DNA of 64,000 bases, from positions 62,001-126,000 of the forward strand of contig NZ_QRCT01000019.1 in the NCBI RefSeq assembly GCF_003363435.1, given 5' to 3'. Made by a program: the position numbers and the translations under genes. Positions 25,385 through 34,888 of this stretch are shown here, piece after piece; the first letter of the stretch is position 1; each line of letters opens with the position of its first letter. This stretch comes from Anaerosacchariphilus polymeriproducens. GTDB taxonomy: Bacteria; Bacillota; Clostridia; Lachnospirales; Lachnospiraceae. The notes below the pieces were generated by a model. It saw only the letters and a program-made list of their open reading frames with translations. It had not been told where the DNA came from and ran no database searches.

Positions 25385-26716
25385 TTAAAACTTATAAAGA
25401 TATTGTTCCAATTCCCACTCTGATACCTTCTGACAATAGTCTTCCCATTCTTTTGTTTTTGCTTCTATATACTTTGTTGAAATATGTTCTCCCAAAACAT
25501 TTTGAATAAATGTATCTGCCTTAAACTCATCAATCGCTTCTTTCAAAGTTCTTGGAAGTGATTGGATTCCCACTTCTTTCATCTCTTCCTCTGTCATATT
25601 GAATATATTACCATCAATACTTTCAGGTGGCATGATTTTATTCTTAATCCCTTCTAATCCTGCTGCCAAACATACAGCAAGTGCTAAATAAGGATTACAG
25701 GAAGGATCCGGATTTCTTAATTCTACCCTCATCTGATTACTGGAAACGGCAGGAATACGTATCAATGGACTTCTGTTTCTAAGAGACCAGGCAATATGAA
25801 TCGGTGCTTCATATCCCGGTACAAATCTTTTATACGAATTAACTAATGGATTTGTAAAAAGTGTCATACCTTTCATATGTTTCATGATTCCACCAATAAA
25901 ATAATAAGCTTCTTCGCTTAAACCATTCGTGTCAGCACTATCACCAAAAATATTCTTTCCCTCTTTAGATAAAGACATATTGATATGCATACCTGAACCA
26001 TTGATACCCATCTTCGGTTTCGGCATAAAAGTTGCATACAGACCGTGTCGCTTGGCTATCGTCTTCACAACTAATTTGAATGTCATAATACTATCAGCGG
26101 TCTTCAAAGCTTCCCCATATTTAAAATCAATTTCATGCTGGGCAGGAGCAGCTTCATGATGAGATGCTTCAATTTCAAATCCCATTTCCGCTAAGGTAAG
26201 AACCATATCTCTTCTTGCATTTTCACCAAAATCAGTTGGACCCAAATCGAAATAACCGGCTCTCTCATGACTGACTGTCGTCGGTTCTCCATTATCGTTT
26301 ATGTGAAATAAAAAAAATTCACATTCGGGACCCACATCAAATCCAAATCCTAATTCTTTCGCCTGTTTGATCATATTTTTCAAAATATATCTTGGATCAC
26401 CTTCGAACGGAGTCCCATCCGGATAATAAATATCACAAATTATTCTTGCTACTTTACCTTGCTGAGGTCTCCATGGAATGATTTCAAAAGTATCCAAGTC
26501 AGGATATAAAAACATATCTGACTCTTCAACCCTCACAAAACCATCAATCGCCGCACCATCAAACATACACTTATTATTAAGGGTATCTTCCAATTGATTC
26601 GCTGTAATGGCTACATTCTTCAAAGCTCCGAAAATATCCGTGAATTGGAGACGGATAAATTCAATATCCTCTTCTTCTACGATACGAATAATATCTTCTT
26701 TCTTGTATTTGTTCAT
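25385..26716 (-). CDS. glnA: Glutamine synthetase, type I
   Basis: 443 residues, GSI-alpha size, ATG behind AAGGAGAGATTAGG. The ligands and loops are all present: [26 protein letters not shown] (metal and glutamate), [16 protein letters not shown] (ATP), [20 protein letters not shown] and [19 protein letters not shown]. The usual GSI-beta adenylylation loop is not obvious, as expected for Firmicutes. It makes glutamine from glutamate and ammonia. Control is likely at its leader (see 26801-26906) and by feedback. Confidence 0.96.
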   Translation of the reverse strand: MNKYKKEDIIRIVEEEDIEFIRLQFTDIFGALKNVAITANQLEDTLNNKCMFDGAAIDGFVRVEESDMFLYPDLDTFEIIPWRPQQGKVARIICDIYYPDGTPFEGDPRYILKNMIKQAKELGFGFDVGPECEFFLFHINDNGEPTTVSHERAGYFDLGPTDFGENARRDMVLTLAEMGFEIEASHHEAAPAQHEIDFKYGEALKTADSIMTFKLVVKTIAKRHGLYATFMPKPKMGINGSGMHINMSLSKEGKNIFGDSADTNGLSEEAYYFIGGIMKHMKGMTLFTNPLVNSYKRFVPGYEAPIHIAWSLRNRSPLIRIPAVSSNQMRVELRNPDPSCNPYLALAVCLAAGLEGIKNKIMPPESIDGNIFNMTEEEMKEVGIQSLPRTLKEAIDEFKADTFIQNVLGEHISTKYIEAKTKEWEDYCQKVSEWELEQYLYKF

Positions 26717-26800
26717 CCTAATCTCTCCTTTTAGACGGTAGTCAGTATATTTCCAAACTCCCAATTGTATTTATGTTACTATCATTTTCGAAGTAACAGA

Positions 26801-26906
26801 AAAAAAGGATTTCTCTTCTATTAAGAGAACCATCCTTTCCCATTATCCTGATCCTCAGGCAATACCTTCTATAAATAAAGGTCCTCAATAGCAGAGAACC
26901 CCTTTG
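26801..26906 (-). promoter_or_regulatory. glnA leader with transcription attenuator
   Basis: On the minus strand the hairpin AAGGATggTTCTCTT / AAGAGAAATCCTT, followed by TTTTTT (26801-26838), is a strong terminator 85 bases ahead of glnA. Upstream are more hairpins: GGTTCTC / GAGGACC, ACCTTT / GAAGGT and CCTGA / TCAGG. The octamer GGTTCTCT occurs in the terminator arm and again at 26893-26900, so the two copies could compete for the same partner. This fits an ANTAR-type switch. The hexaloop pair of known ANTAR targets was not clearly seen. Confidence 0.75.
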
Positions 26907-26947
26907 TTCTTAATAAATAATATCAATGAAACTGTCTTTTGTCAACC

Positions 26948-28129
26948 TTAAGACTTTTCCTGAATAAAGCTTCTTTCTACCGTAATCTTGCATCGGAACC
27001 TATTGTCTATTTTCTGCAGTTCTTCTTCTATAAAATGTTTTATTTCTTCATCTTGATCTTGTTGATATGTTCTTGGTACTACCAAATCAAAAATCAAATT
27101 AATTTGTGTCGTTCCTCCAACATATCGAAAATCATGAATTGAAAATTTAGGATCTATCTTTTCAACTTTCTGTTGCACTTGTTCCCGCACTTGAAGGATT
27201 TTCTCATCTTTTACTTCAACCGGATCCATATGAATTACTAAAAAAATTCCTAATTCTTTAAAAACATCTCTTTCTATCATATCCACTAACTCATGAGAAT
27301 CTTCAATATCCGCATCTTTAGATACTTCTGCATGTATTGTAGCCATATTTCTTGATGGTCCATAATTATGTACGATCAAATCATGACTACCAACAATTCC
27401 TTCATAACTTTCCACTTTTTGAGTAATCCTTAAATATACTTCCGGCGGCACTGCCTGGCCAATCAATGGCTCTAATGTCTCTCTTGCAATCCCTATTCCA
27501 GCCCAGATAACTACCAGCGAAACTAATATCCCCGCATAACCATCAATCGCTAAACCAGTCAGATATCCGACCAGAATAGCCACAATCGTAACACTTGTAA
27601 TAATAGCGTCTCCGAATGCATCTGTAGAAGTAGCCTGTAAAACGTTTGAATTTATCCGTTTACCTAATTTTCTATAAAAGAGCCCCAGCCACAACTTAAT
27701 AATTACAGAAACTACCAAGATAATAATAGAAGATATTTGAAAAACAATCTGCTGTGGATGTCTGATCTTATCAAATGAATCTTTAAAGAATGAAAACCCG
27801 ACTTGAAGTACCAAAAATGCAACTACAAAAGCAGCAATATATTCCATTCTGCCATGTCCAAAGGGATGCTTTTCATCCGCAGGTTTTTCTGCCATTTTGA
27901 TTCCGATAAAACTAATTACAGCTGATGCGGCATCCGATAAATTATTAAATGCATCCGCAATTACCGCAATACTGTTTAACAGCATACCCACAGCTAATTT
28001 ACATGCAAATAAAAACACATTACATAAAATTCCTACGATACTTGCTAAAACTCCATATGCAGTCCGCACTTTGACATCATCAACATTTTTCTCATTTTTA
28101 ATAAATAATTTCACTAATAAAGACGTCAT
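26948..28129 (-). CDS. Cation diffusion facilitator (CDF) transporter
   Basis: 393 residues, six membrane helices in the N-terminal ~215 residues and a long cytosolic tail. The metal site pairs are visible: IADAFNNLSDAASAVI and ATSTDAFGDAI, plus the histidine-bearing KPADEKHPFGHGRMEYIA. This is the Zn2+/Fe2+/Mn2+ efflux family (FieF-like). It starts 10 bases after hisA and shares its transcript. The tail, residues ~220-393, is the cytosolic dimer domain, with GIVGSHDLIVHNYG. The ion cannot be fixed, although the DD/DD site argues against a pure Mn transporter. Confidence 0.85.
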   Translation of the reverse strand: MTSLLVKLFIKNEKNVDDVKVRTAYGVLASIVGILCNVFLFACKLAVGMLLNSIAVIADAFNNLSDAASAVISFIGIKMAEKPADEKHPFGHGRMEYIAAFVVAFLVLQVGFSFFKDSFDKIRHPQQIVFQISSIIILVVSVIIKLWLGLFYRKLGKRINSNVLQATSTDAFGDAIITSVTIVAILVGYLTGLAIDGYAGILVSLVVIWAGIGIARETLEPLIGQAVPPEVYLRITQKVESYEGIVGSHDLIVHNYGPSRNMATIHAEVSKDADIEDSHELVDMIERDVFKELGIFLVIHMDPVEVKDEKILQVREQVQQKVEKIDPKFSIHDFRYVGGTTQINLIFDLVVPRTYQQDQDEEIKHFIEEELQKIDNRFRCKITVERSFIQEKS

Positions 28130-28138
28130 ACGCTACTC

Positions 28139-28915
28139 CTAATTCTTCATAAAATTCAGTATCTCTTTATACACCATAGAGCCCCCGAACAAATCCAAGG
28201 CACTCCCGATAGTAACATCCAATTTGCCTTTTCCAAGTTCTCTTAACTCTTCTAAATCTCCGAAAGTTCCAATTCCTCCTGCATAAGTAATCGGTATTCC
28301 ATTCCATTCTCCTAATATAGAAACTAATTCCTTTTCAATTCCCGAAGCTTTTCCTTCTACATCTACAGCATGTACCAAAAACTCATCACACCATTCAGAA
28401 AGCTTGTCCAGTAGTTCATGAGTAACTATTTCCTGTGTGAACTTCTGCCATCGATCTGTCACAATATAATAGTTTCCATCTTTTTTTCTACAGCTTAAAT
28501 CTAATACAAGATGCTTTTTACCTACTGCTCTCTGCATTTTCTCCAGATTATCATAGTTGATCTTTCCGTCTTTAAAAACAAATGAGGTGACTATCACATG
28601 CGTGGCACCATTTTCAATATAAAAAGCTCCATTTTGGTCATTGATACCGCCTCCAATCTGCAGACCTCCCGGATAGGCTTTCAATGCTTTCACTGCCTGT
28701 TCCCTACTCGCTTCATAATACTCCGAATTCTCGGAATTCAATAAAACAATATGTCCGCCTTTTAAATTATCTTTTTTATAGAAAGAAGCATAAAAAGAAG
28801 CATCACGACCGGAAACAAAATTCTCTTTCGCATAATCTCCTTTATCCAGCAAAGTCCCTCCTACGATTTGCTTCACTAATCCATTATGTATATCAATACA
28901 GGGTCTGAATTTCAT
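28139..28915 (-). CDS. hisA: ProFAR isomerase HisA, eukaryotic-type
   Basis: 258 residues. MKFRPCIDIHNGLVKQIVGG has the catalytic Asp at the first strand. The rest (QIGGGINDQNGAFYIENGAT, VLDLSCRKKDGNYYIVTDRW, ITYAGGIGTFGDLEELREL) matches the subfamily first named for fungal HIS6 and also found in some bacteria, rather than the common HisA. It isomerises ProFAR in histidine synthesis. No other his gene is near; it heads an operon with the CDF gene. Confidence 0.9.
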   Translation of the reverse strand: MKFRPCIDIHNGLVKQIVGGTLLDKGDYAKENFVSGRDASFYASFYKKDNLKGGHIVLLNSENSEYYEASREQAVKALKAYPGGLQIGGGINDQNGAFYIENGATHVIVTSFVFKDGKINYDNLEKMQRAVGKKHLVLDLSCRKKDGNYYIVTDRWQKFTQEIVTHELLDKLSEWCDEFLVHAVDVEGKASGIEKELVSILGEWNGIPITYAGGIGTFGDLEELRELGKGKLDVTIGSALDLFGGSMVYKEILNFMKN

Positions 28916-29234
28916 CCAAAACCTCCCTTTTATTTTCTAGTTTTAATTATAGCGAAACTTATTAAAAATACAAGTATACTTTTTTCTCTACTCCATAAAT
29001 TTATTTATTGTAATATTTTTCTATTTTTTTAAATTTATTTTAACATTATTTGTACTTTTGCCCATTCTTTTCTTGTTGTGTTCCATAATATTGGAAATAT
29101 TGACTTTATTTTCGCATTTTTTAATAATATTTCTTGCTGTTTTCACAATTTTGTATTAAAATATAACTAACGACGTTATTGTAAGTTACTAAATTTTTAT
29201 TTTTTATATATTAATGAATCGAGGAGGACATTAT
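28916..29234. promoter_or_regulatory. AT-rich divergent intergenic region with a promoter for the PocR gene
   Basis: 319 very AT-rich bases between hisA and the PocR gene. On the plus strand TTGCTG (29134-29139) and TAAAAT (29157-29162) lie 17 bases apart and could drive the PocR gene; an AGGAGG site precedes its ATG. I see no coding frame, riboswitch or clear operator in the rest. Confidence 0.5.
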
Positions 29235-30272
29235 ATGATTACTTTAAAAAATGGGGAAATTGATTTAACCCAGCTTAATGTAGAAGACATAATAGATGTA
29301 AATGTATTACAGAGTTTTTTGGACAACTTTGCATTAGGAATGAATTGTGCCGCTGTATCCGTAGATCGTGATGGAAAGGAAATTACAAAACCAAGTTATT
29401 ATCGTGAATTTTGTCAGAATTACATACACAGATCCCCTGTTGGTGACAAAGGATGCGCTGTCTGCCATAACAAAATGGGAGAAGAGTCTGCCAAAATTGG
29501 ACGTCCCTTTATCGGACCATGTCATGCAGGTCTTATAGATTTTGCTGCTCCAATTATTGTAAAAGGAGAGTTATTGGGAACTGTATTAGGTGGACAAATT
29601 CTAGACAAAAATCCTAATGAAACAAATATCCGAAAAGTAGCAAATGAGCTTAACCTTCCAGGAGACGAGTTGTGGAGTGCTGCACAGAAAATTGATATCG
29701 TACAAAAGAAAAATATTGAAGCTGCTGCTGAAGTATTATTCATCGTTGTAAATGCTCTTGCTCAGACCGGGTATAATCGTGTAGAAAATGAACTTTTATC
29801 TACAAGCTTAGCCGAAAACTTTATGCAGATTTCTACCACCGTTGACATCCTGGCTGAATCTGCACAAAACATCACAACAAGTCAGCATGAATTAAGTACT
29901 GAGATTAATGAAATTAATAATGTGACACGTCAAATTTCACAAGTATTGGTTGATATCACAAAAGTGGCAGATCAAACAAAATTAATCGGAATCAATGCTT
30001 CCATCGAAGCTGCCAGACTTGGAAATGATGGGCGCGGTTTTACTGTCGTTGCCAACCGTATCCAGAATTTGTCTGAAAGCACAAAAAAAACAGCCCAACT
30101 GATTAATTCACTGAATGCGCAGATTTTTGATAAACTTGATACTACTATAAAGAGTTCGAGTTCCACTTTAGCTATTACCGAAGACCAATCTGCTGCTATG
30201 GAAGAACTGTCTGCTACCGTTCAAAATTCTGTCGACTTAGCAGAAAAGCTGAAAAAAATTTTTGAAATGTAA
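29235..30272 (+). CDS. Soluble PocR-domain sensor with a chemoreceptor signalling region
   Basis: 345 residues from the ATG behind AGGAGGACATTAT; an upstream in-frame start covers this site. Residues ~10-170 are a PocR sensory domain with its conserved cysteines (DKGCAVCHNKMGEESAKIG, FIGPCHAGLIDFAAPI). Residues ~195-345 resemble a short methyl-accepting chemotaxis signalling hairpin: GINASIEAARLGNDGRGFTV and ANRIQNLSEST. No membrane helix is present, so it acts in the cytoplasm. PocR domains are thought to bind small hydrocarbon or diol-like ligands. It is monocistronic, with a promoter and terminator. A link to propanediol use cannot be shown here. Confidence 0.85.
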   Translation: MITLKNGEIDLTQLNVEDIIDVNVLQSFLDNFALGMNCAAVSVDRDGKEITKPSYYREFCQNYIHRSPVGDKGCAVCHNKMGEESAKIGRPFIGPCHAGLIDFAAPIIVKGELLGTVLGGQILDKNPNETNIRKVANELNLPGDELWSAAQKIDIVQKKNIEAAAEVLFIVVNALAQTGYNRVENELLSTSLAENFMQISTTVDILAESAQNITTSQHELSTEINEINNVTRQISQVLVDITKVADQTKLIGINASIEAARLGNDGRGFTVVANRIQNLSESTKKTAQLINSLNAQIFDKLDTTIKSSSSTLAITEDQSAAMEELSATVQNSVDLAEKLKKIFEM

Positions 30273-30285
30273 TAGAACCAAACAA

Positions 30286-30332
30286 AAATACTCTTGGTTG
30301 GAATCATTTCCATACTAAGAGTATTTTCTTTA
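30286..30332 (+). terminator. Terminator of the PocR gene
   Basis: AAATACTCTT (30286-30295) pairs perfectly with AAGAGTATTT (30317-30326), followed by TCTTTATT. Confidence 0.85.
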
Positions 30333-30356
30333 TTAAACTAAAATTATTTATGTTTA

Positions 30357-30704
30357 TTATTCATTATTTGCATCATCTGCATTTTCAGTTACATCATCTG
30401 CAGCTTCATCAGCACCATCTTTTAAATCTTCAGCTGTGTCTTTAACATCATCTGCTGCGTCTTCAGCTGCATCTTCAACAGTACCATTTTCATCTGTATC
30501 ATTCACTGTATCTGTTGTATCACCATCTGTTGTTGTATTATCATCTGCAGTACCGCCTGTTGCTCCGCCTTTGTCCGCTGCATCCTCTGTTGTAGTCGTA
30601 TCTGCGCCTGCATTATCATCCTTATCTTTATCAGTACAAGCGGTTAAAAAACAAAACATAGATGCCATAAGTACAACAAAAATTAATTTCTTTAACTTCT
30701 TCAT
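30357..30704 (-). CDS. Low-complexity acidic lipoprotein
   Basis: 115 residues. Signal peptide KKLKKLIFVVLMASMFCFLT followed by a lipobox ending in C23 (LTAC). The mature part is almost only Asp, Thr, Ala, Glu and Gly, in repeats such as TEDAADKGG and DAAEDAADDVKDTAEDL. It is a surface-anchored, extended acidic chain, possibly a spacer or calcium-binding layer. Expression from an AAAGGAG site looks normal. No known domain is visible. Confidence 0.75.
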   Translation of the reverse strand: MKKLKKLIFVVLMASMFCFLTACTDKDKDDNAGADTTTTEDAADKGGATGGTADDNTTTDGDTTDTVNDTDENGTVEDAAEDAADDVKDTAEDLKDGADEAADDVTENADDANNE

Positions 30705-30790
30705 AAATAAATTCTCCTTTATATTTATTCTATGTCTATAATATGTTCATAATGGAAAAATTTATTCTTAATATCCAAAATTTTTAAGAT

Positions 30791-31381
30791 TTATTTAGAT
30801 GTAGTGGATTGATCTGGTGTTTCATCTGGTGTCTGTTCTTTTTGCTTCAAATCTTCTAACGTCTTTTGAAAAGCAGTTGCAGTTGCAGTATCTACCGCAT
30901 ATACTGTTTTTTGATCCTTTATCGCTAAATAATAGGAACTTGTGGTATTATTAATATCACCAATTAATATGACCGTAGAATTTCCGTTTTTATCTTTTAT
31001 CTTAATCGTTTGAGATGGAGTATTTAAACCATAAGCAGCATAATTTTGATCCGATTTTTCAATCAAACGCTCCGCTTTTAAATCATCTACAGTTCCTAGC
31101 ATCGTCTCTATATCTGCCTGTACAAGCTTTATATTTTTATCTTGTTGACAAAACCAAGTGTCTCCATCTTTTTCAAAAACATAATTACTTCCATTATAAT
31201 TATAAGAAAAACTCGTTATATTACTTGTTGGAATTTTTAATACTGTAATTTGTTCCGCTTTTTCTTTTGCTTCTTTCTTCTTGGTCTGATTTTCATTTAT
31301 TTTTTTTACCCCTGCATAAGCGATTAATAAAATAATAAATGCCACACCCATTATAATAAGGTGCTTTACTTTCTTTGACAT
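30791..31381 (-). CDS. Membrane-anchored DUF4340 protein of the ABC/Gld operon
   Basis: 196 residues. One N-terminal membrane anchor (HLIIMGVAFIILLIAYAGV) then an outer part with the DUF4340 pattern: SNITSFSYNYNGSNYVFEKD, WFCQQDKNIKLVQADIETML, and YAAYGLNTPSQTIKIKDKNG. DUF4340 proteins usually follow GldG-like ABC components. Its start shares one base with the stop of the GldG gene. The tail is Gln, Thr and Pro rich (TPDETPDQSTTSK). It probably sits outside the membrane with the ABC exporter. Confidence 0.8.
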   Translation of the reverse strand: MSKKVKHLIIMGVAFIILLIAYAGVKKINENQTKKKEAKEKAEQITVLKIPTSNITSFSYNYNGSNYVFEKDGDTWFCQQDKNIKLVQADIETMLGTVDDLKAERLIEKSDQNYAAYGLNTPSQTIKIKDKNGNSTVILIGDINNTTSSYYLAIKDQKTVYAVDTATATAFQKTLEDLKQKEQTPDETPDQSTTSK

Positions 31382-32808
31382 TATTTACGTCTCCTCCTTA
31401 ACCAAACAACAATTCCTGCTATAATGACAGTAATTGGTATCACGATCATTAACAATAAACTCCAGAAATTAACTTGACCTGCTGATAATACAAGCTTTTG
31501 AGTATCCAAACTTTTTGAATGTATTGCAATACCGCTTTCATGTTCACACATCCAGCTTAGTCCATTTATAGCAAAATCTTCATTGGCACCAGCTACTAAT
31601 TGATTAATATCATCCACAAAAAATTTAGAAGATGCTAAATAAATTAAATGGGATTCCTTATCCTTAAGTTTTTTCGTTGCTGCAGCTGCTACATTAAATG
31701 TACCGGTCTCGTCAGAATCTTCTTGAACCAGAGATGTATCATTCCCTTCTAATACTTTTTTATAAGCTTTATCAGAAGTGGTCAATAAGCTTGTTGTGCT
31801 TATATTTTTATCTTTTGATTCAACAAGTTCAATTGCTCTAGACTCTGGAACAATAACCCTTAGGTTTTCTGAAATCAAATCGCTCGTCACCTTATGTTCT
31901 GTTAAATCCGGAACTAAATAATATGGATATTGATTTACAAAATGGCTATTATCATTTTCAACGATAAGTCCATCTTTCACTTTCATTTGATAAGAGCCCA
32001 ATATTGACTCTAAATTTTTTAAATCTGTTTTTTCATACCCGGAAGCAATAAAAATGTTGCCTCCTTTTTCCAGATAAGCATTTATCTTTTTCAATTCGCT
32101 CTCTGTTAAGTCTTGCTTTGGTGCCATAATAAAGAGACAATCACAATCCTTGGGAAGCGTTTCTGAAGTAACTAAATTTACAGATTTAACTGAAATGTTC
32201 TGCTTTTCAATTGCACTGATATAAGCTGCAGACAATTTTGTTTCTCCATGTCCTTCTAATTCATAAACTACCGGTAAATCATTCGTAGTTACATAATCAA
32301 CACCACTTGTAATCTGACCTTCTCCATCGAAAGAAGTCGTTTGTTGATAAGTTGCGCTATCCATTGATGATGCATAAATAGAATCATATGGAATTACTTT
32401 AGAACGTTTTTCGCTTTTGATAATAACACTATTCTCTTTCAATGTATCCGAGGTATAATTTGAGGCAAAGTTAGGATTCGTCGCCGGATCGATTTCCTCT
32501 ATTTTGATACGGGAAGAACCTGCTTTATATCGTTCTAACAGTGCTGATATCGTCTTATCTTTATTTTTTTGTTGTGTTATCTGGTAAATAGTAACGTCCT
32601 CTGATAAATTAGAAAGTATTTCTTTGGTCTGTTTAGAAATCTTTGTCAGCTTTTGTGTACTGACATCAAACTTTGTATAATTAGCAGGTATCGCATTTAC
32701 AATTAAATTAAGAACAATAACCATTGCAATGGCTATCACAGCTAAAAGCGTACTGTAAGAACCGTTTTTAAACTTCTTTGTTTGAAACATATCTTTTTTG
32801 AATATCAT
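31381..32808 (-). CDS. GldG-like auxiliary ABC-transport protein
   Basis: 475 residues with one membrane helix near each end (LLAVIAIAMVIVLNLIVNAI and SLLLMIVIPITVIIAGIVVW). The outer part is an ABC_transp_aux domain: VTIYQITQQKNKDKTISALL, and LPVVYELEGHGETKLSA. In Bacteroidetes GldG is linked to gliding; in Firmicutes the same set is found without gliding, so its role is probably in export or lysis of surface polymers, not proved. It lies between the permease and DUF4340 genes. Confidence 0.85.
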   Translation of the reverse strand: MIFKKDMFQTKKFKNGSYSTLLAVIAIAMVIVLNLIVNAIPANYTKFDVSTQKLTKISKQTKEILSNLSEDVTIYQITQQKNKDKTISALLERYKAGSSRIKIEEIDPATNPNFASNYTSDTLKENSVIIKSEKRSKVIPYDSIYASSMDSATYQQTTSFDGEGQITSGVDYVTTNDLPVVYELEGHGETKLSAAYISAIEKQNISVKSVNLVTSETLPKDCDCLFIMAPKQDLTESELKKINAYLEKGGNIFIASGYEKTDLKNLESILGSYQMKVKDGLIVENDNSHFVNQYPYYLVPDLTEHKVTSDLISENLRVIVPESRAIELVESKDKNISTTSLLTTSDKAYKKVLEGNDTSLVQEDSDETGTFNVAAAATKKLKDKESHLIYLASSKFFVDDINQLVAGANEDFAINGLSWMCEHESGIAIHSKSLDTQKLVLSAGQVNFWSLLLMIVIPITVIIAGIVVWLRRRRK

Positions 32809-32822
32809 TTAATATCTCCCTC

Positions 32823-33686
32823 CTAACTCCAGCGTCTTTTTTGAATCGCCTGTATTGTCAAAAACAAAAATAAGCTTGTTAAAGAAAGGTAATAAACCAC
32901 CCCAGTGACATCAAAAGTTCCGCCGGCAAAATTGGAAAATTTCTCTGTTACATTAAGAACACTTAAAATATTTGTTAATTTTCCAGCAAATTTGGAAGAA
33001 TCAATGACATATAAAATAATGCAGATAATTGCACCTATCGCACTTACACCTGCTGCCAGAATGTAATTCTGTGTCATATGATATAAAATATATCCTATAA
33101 TGATCAAAATTAAAATGAGACCAACAAGTGAAGCAAATGCAGTACCCGAAATAAATGAAGTGATTCCATTCATCATAAACATGATCAAAAGTAGAGCGAA
33201 GGATAACACCGCTGCAATTACCTGGCTTTCCGTTAAAGAAGAAATAAACATCCCAATAGCTAATGCTAATGCTCCAAATAAGAAAAATCCTAAAATTGCT
33301 GTATAAGACATTTTAAAGTTCACACTTCCAAAAGAAGACAAAATGACCGGATAAATACAACATAAAATAACAGGTAACAAAAATACCGTTAAAAGAGCCA
33401 GATATTTTCCTATAATTATATCTGTATTTCGAACAGGAGCAGTTAATAACATCTGATCTGTTTTCAACCTTCTTTCATCCGCCATGATCTTCATCGTCAA
33501 AATTGGAACAATGATTAAAAATACAAAAATTGAGCTTGATAACGTATAACCGATTTCCGGATAAGCGTAATTTAAATTATACGCAGTGAAATACAAGCCA
33601 ATTACAAATAACAAAAACCCAATGAATAAGTACCCCAGCACGGATGTAAAGTAGGATCTTATTTCTTTTTTATAAATTGCTTTCAT
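32823..33686 (-). CDS. ABC-2 type permease, GldF-like
   Basis: 287 residues with six to eight membrane helices, beginning AIYKKEIRSYFTSVLGYLFI. The cytosolic coupling part ILTMKIMADERRLKTDQMLL is typical of ABC-2 permeases such as GldF/NosY. It overlaps the ATPase gene by 17 bases, so translation is coupled. The exported substrate is unknown. Confidence 0.85.
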   Translation of the reverse strand: MKAIYKKEIRSYFTSVLGYLFIGFLLFVIGLYFTAYNLNYAYPEIGYTLSSSIFVFLIIVPILTMKIMADERRLKTDQMLLTAPVRNTDIIIGKYLALLTVFLLPVILCCIYPVILSSFGSVNFKMSYTAILGFFLFGALALAIGMFISSLTESQVIAAVLSFALLLIMFMMNGITSFISGTAFASLVGLILILIIIGYILYHMTQNYILAAGVSAIGAIICIILYVIDSSKFAGKLTNILSVLNVTEKFSNFAGGTFDVTGVVYYLSLTSLFLFLTIQAIQKRRWS

Positions 33687-34689
33687 TTTGTTCCTCCTCC
33701 TCTACTTTAACTTCAACCTCTTCTTGTAAATTTTCCGGTATCTCTTCATTTATCTGCTCTTTGCTTGTTAATTCTAAGAAAACATCCTCCAAAGAGATTT
33801 TTGTTGAATCCATCATTAGAATCGGACATCTTTGCTCAGCAAATGTAAAAAAGAGTTTTTCTCGAATATCCGTCTGACTTTTCATTTGTATTTTAATATC
33901 TTTAGAACCGGATTCCATTGATTTGGTAATTTGATAGTCACGTATCTCATTTATACTGTTCAACACAGATTTAATCTTTTCAGTACTTCCTTTCACTGTT
34001 AAGACAACTGTATTGGAACCGGCCATCAATTCTCCTAAATGTTCCGGAGTATCACTGGCAACCAATTTTCCATTGGAAATAATTAAAACATGGTCGCATA
34101 AAGCACTCACTTCTGATAGAATATGAGAACTCAAAATAACGGTATGTTTTTTACTCAATTCTTTAATTAAATCTCGTATTTCAATTATTTGCTTTGGATC
34201 AAGTCCAACGGTAGGTTCATCTAGTATAATTATCTCCGGATATCCTAAAATCGCCTGTGCAAGTCCAACTCTCTGTCGATACCCCTTAGATAAATTTTTT
34301 ATCAATCTGTCTTTTACGGAGTCAATCTTTGTTAACTCCATCACTTCGTTTATCATTCTTTTTCTTTGATCTTTGGGAATCTTTTTGAGTTCTGCTGCAA
34401 ATTGTAAATATTCTTTTGAGGTCATATCCATATATAATGGGGGAATTTCCGGTAAATACCCAATTGCTTTTTTCGCATTTTCCGGTTCTTCAAAAATATC
34501 ATGACCGTTTATTAATACCTGCCCCTCTGTAGCTGAAATATAACCCGTTATAATATTCATGGTCGTAGATTTTCCAGCGCCATTAGGACCCAGAAACCCA
34601 TAGATTTGGCCCTTTTCTACTGTAAAATCCAAATGATCTACAGCCAAATGGTTTCCATATTTCTTGACTAAATTTTTTACTTCAATCAA
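33670..34689 (-). CDS. ABC transporter ATP-binding protein, GldA-like
   Basis: 339 residues. Walker A GFLGPNGAGKSTTMN, signature LSKGYRQRVGLAQAI and Walker B IIILDEPTVGLDPKQ are present. After residue ~220 comes a longer C-terminal regulatory part that ends in a Glu-rich tail (EVEVKVEEEEQNE). It is the first gene of the four-gene operon and powers the permease that follows. Confidence 0.9.
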   Translation of the reverse strand: MIEVKNLVKKYGNHLAVDHLDFTVEKGQIYGFLGPNGAGKSTTMNIITGYISATEGQVLINGHDIFEEPENAKKAIGYLPEIPPLYMDMTSKEYLQFAAELKKIPKDQRKRMINEVMELTKIDSVKDRLIKNLSKGYRQRVGLAQAILGYPEIIILDEPTVGLDPKQIIEIRDLIKELSKKHTVILSSHILSEVSALCDHVLIISNGKLVASDTPEHLGELMAGSNTVVLTVKGSTEKIKSVLNSINEIRDYQITKSMESGSKDIKIQMKSQTDIREKLFFTFAEQRCPILMMDSTKISLEDVFLELTSKEQINEEIPENLQEEVEVKVEEEEQNESNL

Positions 34690-34834
34690 CGATTTTCCCT
34701 CCTGACTTTCCTTTTTAAAACCTACTTTAAATTACCAAAAAAATGTGTTGAATATTCCAACAATGTGTGTTTTTTCTGTGAACGTATAGTAATTATCTTC
34801 AAAATCAAGAAAAAAAACTAATTTAATACAAAAC

Positions 34835-34876
34835 AAAAAAGGAAGCTGCGCTCCAAATTAAGATTGCAATTTCCTT
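34835..34876 (-). terminator. Probable terminator of the dapA-dapB-fbp operon
   Basis: On the minus strand AAGGAA pairs with TTCCTT, with an inner TTGC / GCAG, followed by TTTTTG, 13 bases after the fbp stop. Confidence 0.6.
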
Positions 34877-34888
34877 TACTTGTTTTAT

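Noticed and set aside
29214-29234. Earlier start for the PocR protein
   Set aside because: The in-frame ATG at 29214 covers the AGGAGG site that serves the ATG at 29235.
30436-30741. Serine/valine-rich frame on the plus strand
   Set aside because: It is the antisense of the low-complexity acidic lipoprotein and has no ribosome site.
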